Assembly: GCF_047495875.1 (NCBI RefSeq)
Contig: NC_092465.1
Location: 8,667,160-8,731,159, forward strand
DNA length: 64,000 bases
DNA from: Pithys albifrons albifrons
Taxonomy: Eukaryota; Chordata; Aves; Passeriformes; Thamnophilidae
Reading direction: 5' to 3'
In this document: one piece after another, positions 49,383 to 60,461 of the stretch
How the letters are laid out: every line of letters begins with the position of its first letter
How positions within the stretch are numbered: the first letter of the stretch is position 1
Position numbers and translations under genes: made by a program
Notes under the pieces: model-generated
What the model saw: the letters and a program-made list of their open reading frames with translations, nothing else
The model's database searches: none
Told to the model about the DNA's origin: nothing

Positions 49383-49850
49383 AGGGATTCATAAACTTTA
49401 AGGCCAGGAGGACCATTAGATCATCACACTCAATCTCCAGTATACCACAGGCTATTACATCCAGTTACTCATCTATTGAGCTCAATAAAGCATAACCATC
49501 CTTCTCCTAAAGCACCAATCTTCATTTGAGGTATCAAGAGATAGACAATCTAATCTTTTCCTTGATGTTTCTTTATAATCTGAAGGCTAATCGTCTTCAC
49601 ACTCAAAACTACTCGCACAAGGTGTCATTTGAATTTCTCTAGATCAGCTTCCAGGCATGACTCTCACCTGCTCATCTCAGCAAGATTAAAGGTTCTTTTT
49701 GTATCCACTATCTTCTCCACATGAAAATAGTTGCAAACTGCAATCAAATCATCGTCTCTTCCTAAGATGCTAAATAGATTTGAATTCTTTAAGTCTTTCA
49801 CAGCAGCACACTTTTTCAGCTCCTGTGGTTCTTTCTGTACCAATGTAAGA
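49383..49850 (-). mobile_element. Very old CR1-clade relic, minus strand
   Basis: The plus strand keeps the block order of an old amniote CR1 3' region in reverse complement: 'aaggccaggaggaccattagatcatc', 'ctccagtataccacaggc', 'caatcttcatttgagg', 'tttctctagatcagcttccaggca', 'gcaatcaaatcatcgtctcttcctaagatgctaaatagatttgaattctttaagtctttcac'. This subfamily type is known from turtles and crocodilians, so the insertion may predate birds. Divergence is high and there is no open frame. Confidence 0.65.
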
Positions 49851-52800
49851 GGTTCAGCAGCTCACAATATATATGCATACTAAAAATGTATAAAGTATTG
49901 CTTCATCTGTCTCAGTAATACTGGACAATCAGGTAAAAATAATCTCCTAAATCCATATACTGTACTCCTTCCAGTATCTCCAGAGATAACTAATTTCATT
50001 TATTTTTGTATATGCATTTATTTATTTTGCAGGGAGACATGTCACATAAGGACCTCATGTTGAGTTGCTTCATGATTCTGAGCCCTGAAATTACTCATTC
50101 AAATAACATCTAAGCTTTTCTGCTTTCCTTTAGAGTAAACCAAATCAAAGCAGCCTTCCGCAGAGCATTTTAAAATTCATACTTCTACATTTAAAAAAAT
50201 AAAAAAGGCAAGGCTTTAACAAAGACTGTAGCAAGAGAAAGCCTGGATTTTCTTTGCATACATCAGTCTGTACTGTACAGCACATTTTCATAGGGCTTCC
50301 AAAAAGGTGACAGCCAAACTTATTACAGATTTGCTCAGAATTCAGCCCAAAGTGGTGGCTGCTTCTTTATTTCATAGTTTTCAGGCTCTGCCTCCCAGCA
50401 CACTGAAGCTGGTGGAGGCAATACTGACAGCAAAGTGCACCTCTCTCCAGGGAGAGTCCTGCAGAGAGCTCCAGGACTCCATCCATCGCCAGGATCCTGT
50501 TCCTGCCTGGCCTTATCAGTTTCAGCCGCAGTTCCCCATTCACTCTGAAGTGGGTGTGTAGAGGTATATATATATATAAGTGTAAAAAAGCTCAGATCTC
50601 TAACTCTGGGAACCTCTGACTTTTGCAAAGCTCTGGTGCCTGAGAGGGAAGAAGAGGATCTGACCTTGCAACTTTGCCATGCCACTGTGCTCCTTCTGTC
50701 AGGAACCTTCTGAAAAGGCGGGTGATGAGAATAATCAGGGGGAAATAACTTCTCTCTTATTTGAACAGCCAAGTTCAGTTATCACTAGGTCTTTTCTCAG
50801 CCAGCTGTTGGTTTGTGCCCTGTGCAGTGGCTTCTGACATTTTCCCATGAAGCTGCATTTCACCTGCTGAATAGCCCTATTTTCACATAGCATGATGGTG
50901 CAAGCACAGCTGCTCATTCCTGTGAGACCTGTGAGTCTGTGTGAGGGTCCTATCCTTCACACTGTTTGAGCTGTAGATGGAAAAAGGAGGGGATCATAAT
51001 TCACACAACACAGGCTTCAAACAAGCAAAATCCCTCCATGGGGACTACAAGACTATCCACCAGCATCATTAGATCACTCTGTATTTAAAAACCAATATTT
51101 TTAAAATCTCTACATGTTGCCTTCCACTATAGGAAAATCAGAATATAGTGAAGAATGTGTATGCAGACTCTCCACCCTCCTGGGCTGGGCAGGGCAAGGA
51201 TGCAGTAGCAGAAGGACACCAGCAGGGACTTCTTGTTTCACAGAAAGAGATGGTTGGTGCTATCCTGCTTCTGCATCAGGGTCCAAAGAGGTTGAATCTC
51301 CAAAAAGCATCAGTAGCAGTTTAAATTTCTCTCTTCTCAAACCCTGGCAAACTTATCATAGAAAAATTAAACCTGGATCTAAATCATTTGGTTTGAGGAT
51401 TTGTAGAAAAATGAAGACAAATTAATAAAACTACTATGCTTTGCAATGCTTAAAACATTTCAAAATTTGTACCAACCTCTTATTAAAAAACAATCCCAAA
51501 TGCAACATGCTGCCCTTGTGTAAATTTGTATTTGGCCTTTGCCATTTCCCTGGCCTGTCAAAAACATATCAGTCCACTGAATTTGCAAAATTCAACAGCT
51601 GATCCAGGCCTCAATAGACTGTCATCAAAGCAACAGTGTATTGCTGTTAAAAGCAAGCATCCCATACAGGTTCTTGTTTTTACCCTTCTGACTTATACTG
51701 AATGCATCAAATCAATTACATGAATTCATCATATCACAGGGAATAGAGCACAATTCCATGCTAAGTTCTCAGGAAAATCAATCAGTGATATTAGACTCTC
51801 AGCTATCCCAGAGTCAAAATATAACTGTGGAGCCAGATACAGCCTCTGGGGAGACAGGTGTGCTCTTGCTCATCTCCAAAATGCTGCCCCATCCCCTTAT
51901 GTAACACTTTGAAAATAAAGCAGAATGCGTACTATGACCCAAAGTAAAATCCTGTCATAGATAATGAGAAACTGGAACTTCATGCATAAGGGCAGCAAAA
52001 TCAATGCAGGCACTGGAGGAGGATGTGTGGCACCTGCAGAGTGAGGTGGGAAGATGATGATTGAAGATGATGACTGCCACCATTTAGTTGTCATCAGGAA
52101 CCATAGAGAGAGGAAGAAAAAAATTAAATATTCACTAAGCAGTGTCCAGCCACTCCTTTGTACAATACTTCAAATGTGGTTTTTTTAAAGAAATCCAATA
52201 ATATATGACCATTTAACATCTGTGAGCAGTATTTGGGACCAAGATTTCAAAATGCCTGTGATTTCCCAATGTTCTGCACTCACTATTATCTTGAAATACT
52301 TTCATCCTACACCTTCGCAATGAGATAAAAGATGGTGGAAGGGGATAGAACTCCTATTCTGTTCAATGCTTGAGGAAATAATACAGGACAAGAAAACCAA
52401 ATTGCTTCATTTAAATTACATGTCAGAGAAGAATATGCATTTTAGTAATAGCAACCAACAGAAAAAAATAGAAGACAAATAGAAAAGTATTACTCTCATC
52501 ACAGACCCAAACCTTGTGAGCTATTATTTAAAGATGGGAAGCTATGTCCAGGAGAGAACTCAAAAGCAGAGTCATAAGCCCATATTTAGGGGCTTACATT
52601 TACAATACAACAGTTGGGAGAAGTGGAAGTCAAAAGGGTGAAAAAAAATAGGGAGCTGGAAGTTGATCCTGAGTCTATTAAATTTACATGTTAAGCATGG
52701 GACAGAGTTCTAACTCAATTTTTTTCTCTTCCTGAGCTTACACACTGTTCTACAAGTCAGGACAGCATGCTGGGAGGAAAACATGAAGTCTCTGCTTCTG

Positions 52801-55399
52801 ATTTCTCTTTAGCACCTTTTGCTGCCAAGTGGAGGAAGAGTGCTCTCAGCTAAAAGGATCTCTGGTGTAAACCCTGTGGTCCTTCCCACATGCTTAACAA
52901 TGAGAGCTACTTCCTGTGTAACTAATATTCTCTGTTTACTTAAAAGTGCATAAAACACATGGTTAATTTCCTTAATTACCCCCTATCGTCCACGGAATTA
53001 CTTTAGGCAAGAACCAATATTACTCACATTTCTCTCCTCTCCTTTTCTTCACACAGGGGAGAACACTTCCTCAAAACTCTTGCTAGAAAAATGCCTACTG
53101 TGGTTCCTGGATATGTTATGATAGAAATCTTGAGTCAGATCTTTAAAAAGACCTCCTTCTTCAGGTGTTATTTTATAAATAGAAGATACAGAACAAATAA
53201 AGATATTTTAAAAAAGAAACCACTCTACGTGTTCCTTGTCTTCCAGCCATCACTGTACTCTGCCATGGAGGGGAAAGGAGAAGAAAAAAGAAATCAAGAA
53301 GGAAGAAGGTGAATGACGCAGTGACAAAGAGTGTCCACTTTTCTTTCACCTGTTAGTAGTTTGTCAGCAAATTACAAAGAAATGCATGTTGTGAATACAG
53401 GAACAGGAACCTTGTGTGATCTTATGCAGGGAAACAAGCAAACACAAATTACAGAAAATAGCATCCAAAGTGTTACCAAACAGATGCTATTTTCTAAATA
53501 TCATGTGAATACAATGAAATTATTCAGGCACATCAGATGTCTTAGACTTTTTCCATCTCTTAAATTATAAGGCTGCAAGCTATTTCACCTTGTAAAGAAT
53601 ATAACATTCAGATAAACAAACTGAAAGGTTCCTTTTTCTCCTGCTTCTTCCATTCTATTTCTGTGCAATTCCTTAACCACTATTTTAACCAGATCCACAG
53701 GAATACTAATTCAATCCCTTCTGGCTGGAAGAGCTTAAAAAAGTATTTGAGACATCCCAAGTGCTGGTAGACCACCAGTTCACCTATTTCATGTGAAAAC
53801 CAAGAGATGGGAACTCCGATAGAATCCTGGATACGTTTCTGTAACCCAAAATGGTTGTGGTAAAAGAAAGACATAGAACCACTGTGAGAAGTATTTTGTA
53901 AAGTTAACATAATTTTTGCATATTATCTGATTCTAAACAACAGGTGGAAGGCATCTCTAGATGCAGTAGATATTCAACTCTCATCCAGGTGCCTCATAAT
54001 AAATAGCTTAGGTGGGTTTCCATATGGAGAATATACTATCCAGACATTTGAGGTGGTGCAGATTCTCCTTGGTGGCAAAGCATACAAAGCCTAGGAATCA
54101 ATGTCCTTTGGCAGGTTGAATCCTTGGGCTCAGATTCGTTCATGTGCCATGGTTCTTAAATTCAAATGTTGTGTGTAAATAATTCTTCCTCAATTTTAAA
54201 ACATGCTGAGGGTCTACAAGGCTCAGTGGAAACATCAGGTATTAAGAATTGACCTAGGAAAAAATCAAATAAAAGTAGACCTGGATTTTCAGCTCTGCAA
54301 TAAAGATTTAAAGGGATAATTGTTCCTGAAGTATTTTTAAAAACATTTTTAATAATTTAGATGCAGTGTCTCTCATTTCAAAAGAAATGTATTAATTTGA
54401 TCCTGCCTGTAGAAATTCTAAGTGCTATAAAATTGATGAATGGAGGTGCGATTGTGTGAGTGACGATGCTTACCTGATTGCACATTAAAGACACACAGAA
54501 CTTTCTGAATGACCTTCATGGTGAAAAGCAAGGTTCTTTCAGACTTTTATATGGTAGACATTACGATAAATTTGAATCACAGATGCCCTAATAAATACGT
54601 TTTCCTCTAATAATTATACCATACTTTGGATGCTGTGCTAGTGATGTCTGCAGGGCTTTATTTGTGGGGAAGGGTGATACATTCAAACTTAACAATGAAA
54701 TTTGCTATCATATTTTTGGTGGCTGATTTACATTTCTCTGCCATTAACATCCCAGAAGCACTTGGCTGTTTGTTGGTGGCAAGACCTTTGGCTCTGAAAT
54801 TGCAGTGGAATATCAATCCTAAGGCTTACTGTCCATAAATCAATTTTAATTGCCATATTATAGCTCAGAAAATTCTGCTTTCATATTATATCTATACATG
54901 GCAAAGAACTTCAACAGCAAGATGTGATCCACAGATTTCATCCAAATCTAGGTCTGTTACATCTAAGATGTATCTCCTACTCTGCTTTTTATTGCACTCC
55001 AGACATGTGAACCTGACAAATACTGGGAAAGTTTTCCTTTCCTCTAAAATAAAATAGACTATCTCATAATAGATCTCTATCTCTTTACCTTTTCTTGGTC
55101 TACAAATATGCCTAACAACAAATGACAGACAGTTTAGCCACTATCTTGTTCATAAGATGCACAGAGGAAAAAAAAATTAGAGACCTATTTAATTTATAGC
55201 TAATGTTGCTGCCTCAGAGGTTTTTTTATTTTTTAATTTTTATAGATTTTAGAAGTAATTATAGTGAATAGATTTTAATGTATCAGTAAAAGTAACCCTA
55301 GTAATTGAATGTTTTTACAGACCAATGCCATCCTATATTGATCCCTCAAAATTCTGTTAGCTCTTTAGTCTTCTTTTCAAGGTAGAATTGCAGAAAAAC
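49851..55399. other. Non-coding stretch, no gene recognised
   Basis: The segment 50.3-50.77 kb is GC-richer, with opposed frames of 84 (plus) and 145 (minus) codons. Neither resembles a known protein and both could be chance. A short TATATATATATA run lies at 50569-50580. Nothing else is supported. Confidence 0.45.
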
Positions 55400-55735
55400 A
55401 CCTTAAGGCCGGCACCAGAAGATACAAACACAGGCAGAGTGACCTCCAAGTCTAGAACTTTGGAAGGCCTCCAAGGAGCCTATGTGCTGCGAGGAAGACA
55501 AAGATGATGAAAGAGGGGTTTGAACTCCCCCAGACTCAATTCCCAACAGGGTGTGCCAGGGGCAGAACAGGGCAGAACAGAGATTGGATGGACATTATTA
55601 TAAAAATCACAGAACCAGGGTCAAAAGGTGCACATGTGGATATGTATTTCTGGAGCCTGGAGGTCGATTAAAGCTTCTGCTCTTTTATCTTATCTCCTAC
55701 TAAACTGGGCTGGAGTTTTTGCTCCACAGTCTTTA
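55400..55735 (+). mobile_element. LTR-like segment, borders uncertain
   Basis: A TATA-like attataaaaat near 55610 is followed by an ATTAAA polyadenylation-type hexamer near 55668, a pyrimidine-rich 'gcttctgctcttttatcttatctcctactaaac', then 'tgggctggagtttttgctccaca'. This order (TATA, poly(A) signal, U5 ending in CA) is that of an avian retroviral LTR. I could not find a matching TG start or target duplication, so the ends are not fixed. Confidence 0.42.
55561..55580. repeat. Perfect 10-bp tandem duplication
   Basis: The bases ggcagaacag occur twice in a row inside the LTR-like segment. Recent slippage is the simplest cause. Confidence 0.9.
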
Positions 55736-56570
55736 AGACAACAATGCAAACACAAAAACTGTGCCTTTTCAATGTCACTAAGTACAAAGTAAGAGGGTCT
55801 CTTTGCTTCAAGCCGATTTAGTCCATATTCTCAAAGAAAAGGAAATACCTGAAATGCTGGAAGAGATTTTTACTCCCAAGTTCACTCCTTAGCCCCCTCA
55901 GACTAAATGTTTCTAATTATCCTAGCTGCCCCAGGGATGTTTTTCAATATCCAAGGTCAAGATCTTTCACTGAACAAAAATGTCGGAAAGTCTCTATAAG
56001 AATCTGCACATAATTCTCCACCCTGACAAAGACTTCCAAAAAGCAGGCAAAAATTAAACAACTCACAAATAAATTCACTGTTTCTTCTCCCAGCCCAGGA
56101 AGACAGGTGAAGCTGATGTGCTTTGCCCTTTCCCTCACACAGATGCTCCATCTCAAGTGCTGGATGGACAAGGATGCACCTAGAGAAGGTTATCTGTGAA
56201 GGGGCTCATACTCAACATAAACAAAGAATTTCTGTTGTCATTGCTGCCAGAGAACATGACTATGTCAATGAACTTAAAGCTGATAAGGAAAATATTTTCA
56301 TCATCAGTGTTCAGAGACTGTCCAGTTTCTGTATCTCCTACATGGACACAGAATAAAAACTTTGTTATTCTATCCGTAGGACTACTCTCTGTAGATTATC
56401 CCTGCCATTCCTGCAGTCACATGGAATCATTTGTGAAGATTTAATTTAACAAGAGCTCTGTCGAGGTTTTTTTGAGGGGGCGGGGGCAGGTTATTATTAT
56501 TCACATTTACTGATTTGCAAAGCTCATCACATTGTTTTTCATATATCCTTTTATATTTTTGAGGGTTCAA

Positions 56571-56816
56571 TGTCATGGGTGAACTGGAGAAAAAAGCTAA
56601 AACTGCTGCGTTCCACTCAAGCAGAGGGCGAGCAGGTGGCATTCCAACCAATGAGAGGCCAGGAGTTGGGCCATGCCCCTAGATGGCATTGTGACCAATG
56701 GGAGGCCAGGAGTGGGGCCATGCCTAGGTGGCATTCTGACCAATAGGAGGGCAGAGGTTACACTTCCCAGACAGAACATTAACTAAACTCTGACATTTTT
56801 TGATGGGAACGTGACA
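56571..56816. mobile_element. Possible short LTR or element with TGTCA(T/C)G ends
   Basis: The segment opens with TGTCATGGGT and closes with GGGAACGTGACA, so both ends read TGTCA(T/C)G inward. The middle holds three CCAAT-containing repeats. No TATA box or AATAAA is obvious. The flanks (ttcaa / gtaac) do not form a clear duplication. A deleted solo LTR read on the minus strand is the best guess, and an unclassified element is possible. Confidence 0.4.
56635..56758. repeat. Three tandem ~45-bp units, each with a CCAAT box
   Basis: Units begin (a/g)(g/a)(g/t)tggcatt, then ccaaccaatgagaggccagg, gtgaccaatgggaggccagg and ctgaccaataggagggcag. The first two continue with 'agt(t/g)gggccatgcc'. Each unit has ACCAATRRGAGG, the form bound by NF-Y. 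The spacing of about 45 bases is roughly four helical turns. Confidence 0.85.
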
Positions 56817-59800
56817 GTAACACAGTTAAAAGAGCTGCTGTTGTATGATAACAGTGCCAGAAGAAAACAGATGGTTGCTAATAATGTTTTAATAAGAGTC
56901 TGTTACTTTAAGGCAGTCACATGATTCTGGGCAAGTCACTTTTTTATCACAAGTCTCCTAGTCATATGCTTTGCCACTTAATTCTGCCTCTGAAATCTCC
57001 AAGTCAAGGCTGATCTGCAGAAAACACATGGCATGTAAATGGCATTGTAGATCTGTCTGCACTCTGAACACACCCATACACTGGCAGCACAGTCACATCA
57101 TGCCAGGGCATCCTTCAGCACATCCTGCAGGAGCAGGAACCATCGTTACAGTCTCAAATCCTTAAACCACCCAGGGAAAAGGAGACTATCAAATACACTC
57201 TGCATATTTTACTGCAAATACAACAGTTTTATTAATAGAAATTTTGTTTCTGTAGACAGAGTTGTGAGTGTATGTGTTTATAAGTGATATATTAATCAAT
57301 ACAACAATCCATACCCATGACTATATAAGCCATGCACACACACATGGAAACCCTCTATGTTACAGCACACTATAGTAACACATAGCAAAGCACCCTCTAC
57401 ACACCAATACAAAACTGTAGTAAAGAGCAGAGAATACACTCCAGTACAACTTAAACCAAAAATCTCACCTGGGAAAAACAGAAAACATCTTCTCATGGCT
57501 GAGAAATGAATCTGTTGACTGAAGGCTCTCTTCCCTTTCCATACTGGGAAAATAAAGATGTTAGAAAGCACTGATGATTCTGCTAATGATCCAGGCTGGT
57601 TTCACCTTTATTTCTTCTGCTGAGCTTTGATTTTACCACCAAACAGAAGATACAGAATATGATATCTTCAGGTTTTATGTGAGCTTCACACTTCTGTTTG
57701 TATTTTTATAGAACATTTACTTCTGGAGACCCAACTTAGGTTGCTCAGTCACATATTTTTCTGTCTAACCAGTTTTATTATCAGATCATGGCTCTTTGCT
57801 TTAGGTATAATCAATCATTCTTGCCTACAGTTTCATTTCAGATTTGCCAATAGCACATGACAGGCATTTCACTTTCAGACATTGCCTATTTTTTTTAAAT
57901 GGAGATTAATTTTTAAAATAAGATGCAGTTTTAGTGTCAAGATAATTAAATTTTTGTAAGAGATACTATCTTTCTTTTTGCTGCATCAGCTCTCCTAAAC
58001 TCATAATTTTATAAATCTGCCACTAAGCTACTCAAATAAAATCAATAGGTTCTGAAGTCCAGCATGGAGAATTTTTTCCATTAATAAAATAACTTTATTA
58101 ACTATGAAAACCATAAATTGCTGAAACACATTTTTAAGATTTCCTCATCTGCATAAGAATCAATAGGAGTGTCTGCAAATTGGCTGTATTATCAAAGACA
58201 ATAAATCTCTGTTTATATTTTCAGCATTAAAATGTTTCTTTTGTTTGTTTCTCTGAGCTTTTTTCAGTAGACTAACTTGGTGGACCCAACTTAGTGAAGT
58301 CAAATAACACATGATTTCCTCTGCACAGCTTAGGTTTTATTCAAGGTATTGAACCTTTATGATGTCTTTCACGTAGCTGCTGGTGTCAGCTGATCCTGTG
58401 ATATAAACAAAAAGGGAGGAAAAAAGAGGGGGGAAAAGAAGATGGCTATCTTGCCATATAACTTTTTCCCCAAAAAATTTTTGACTGGATATGGTAATTT
58501 TTCTGTTGCATCAGATTTTTTTTTTTTTTTGAAGAAATAAAAAACCTGCTCTGTTTCTGGCTGTTCTTTGGCTCAAGTACAAAAATACAAGAGAGCCCAG
58601 GAATTATAAAGGAGTTTGTTTGTTTTGATCCCTCTGGCACAGACAAGGAATCAAATTCCCCTGCTGATAGGGAAGCAATTTTAGCATGATCAAACTGGGG
58701 TATGCTCACTGGGGTAACTTTTATCATGGTGCTGTTTCTATTTTTAGTGGCTTTCATTCCAGAAGGACCTGGAGCAAGGTACATAACACAGCTGCTATTT
58801 GTCGCTGTTGTGCTGTTCACTCGCTCTCACTTAGACAGACTACTATTGATTTCAACAAACTTTGGTTTTGACAGTTGGAATTAGGCAATTTTCCCACTTT
58901 GGAAAAGAGAAAAAAGAAGAATTGGTCCCTTGTTCCTCTCGTGTTGTTGCCTTTGCTGCCTTCAGTATCAACCAAGTGGCTTCCAGTGTGAAATCTAATA
59001 ACATGAGCTGAAAGGCTCCTGCTGACTTCCACGTGCCTTGGGTCAGACTCTCTGAAGCACTACCTGTTCTCTCAAGCTCATCTTTAATCAACCTAGTTCT
59101 GATCTGTTAGTTTTAGAGTGCAAGGTCTGACTCAATTTTACTTTTTAAACAAGGAGAACGAAGCTCCTTATCATAGCAGAACATGATGTTACAACCAAAA
59201 GAAGTCAGATAAAACTTTCATTTAAAATGTCAAGTTTTCTATGAAATAAAGAGATTTCTATTCAGTTTATTCTTATTTTTTCTTTGCTTCCAGTTTCTAT
59301 GGGACTAGAGGATTAGCTTGAATAGTTAATATTGTGATCCAACCTAAAAAAGCATTGCAGATGGGGATATAATTGAACTTGTACAAGAGGGGGAAAAAAC
59401 CCTGAGTCTAATAAATTCCTGCTGTATTTCCTACTTTAACTGATGGTGGGCATTATGTTGAGGGGGGGTGGAAATTAAAAGAATTTTTGAAAAGACTGCA
59501 GGAGTGTTAATTAAATGTCAGCCTGAACCAAAGCTCTAAAACTTGAGAGGCAAGTTCAGGATATTACTTGTCAGTGGTATAACATGAATTTCCAGAGAGT
59601 CAAGTTTCATGAACTTGATGGAATGTATTGGATGTTATGGTTAAAATATGGATAAAATAGTAAGATTTCTCTTTTATGGATACTTTAAAATTCTCCTGTT
59701 CTGTTTTTTTCAAAGAGGAAGTTCTTTGGGCAAAGACAGGGACACACCACCAAACTGCTCCAAGAGATGCCTTACTACTAAATTAGGAAAATAACTAGAG

Positions 59801-60396
59801 AGCTATGAAATGACATATAGAGAGAAATGTAAAGTAAAAAGATTGAGACTGAGATGCTCTAGTTCATAGAATATCTCTTGCTGCTGAGACTTAAGGATTT
59901 TAAACTGATCTCAAATACAAAAAAAAAAAAAAACAAACCAAAACATAAAACCTGCATTATGCCACTTACACTTCATGATCTTGGATTCTCACAAGAGTAA
60001 TATGACTGTCAAATATGTTGCACACAGTCAGGTGCTCCAACAGTGAGTGGAATCAGACAGCAAAATGTGTCTCTTCAGTGGGAAAAGTCAGAAAACAGAT
60101 GTATGGAGTTGACAGGCCAACAGCTTTTAGCCTTGTGTTCCTGTGTGCTTGGCTTCTGGTAAGCCTTGCCCTGATCACTGTGTGATTTAGTGATCTTGTA
60201 TATATTAGCACCTATGAAAAGCAAAATTATCATATGCACTTAATGGGCTGTTAGCAGGGTCAGCCTTCACATCCAGCTGAATTCCTTCCATCCACTGCTG
60301 TTCTTAAACTTCAGGGACAAAGATTCATTACTATGTATGTACCTTTAAAAATGAGATCTTTTTATACCTCTGTGTATCATATTAATTATGCATCAT
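56817..60396. other. Non-coding stretch, no gene recognised
   Basis: No gene or transposon can be supported. Opposed open frames near 58.45-58.88 kb (124 codons minus, 61 plus) suggest low stop density, perhaps conserved non-coding DNA, but no known domain is present. An A-run lies near 59920. Confidence 0.45.
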
Positions 60397-60461
60397 TGTC
60401 CTGGTTTCAGCTGGGATAGAGTTAATTTTCCTCCCAGTAGCCTAGCAGGGAAACCATGACA
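60397..60461 (+). mobile_element. 65-bp remnant of an avian ERVL-type LTR, both ends kept
   Basis: The segment starts TGTCCTGGTTTCAGCTGGGA and continues tagagttaattttcctcccagtagc, the 5' terminus common to avian ERVL LTRs. It then jumps to cctagcagggaaaccatgaca, a typical LTR 3' end in CA. The flanks atcat / aacat match at four of five bases. A normal LTR of this type is several hundred bases, so most of the interior is missing. Confidence 0.75.

Noticed and set aside
50307..50772. Possible gene in the GC-richer patch (84 codons plus, 145 codons minus)
   Set aside because: The two frames oppose each other, neither has a recognisable domain, and no convincing splice or promoter context is seen.
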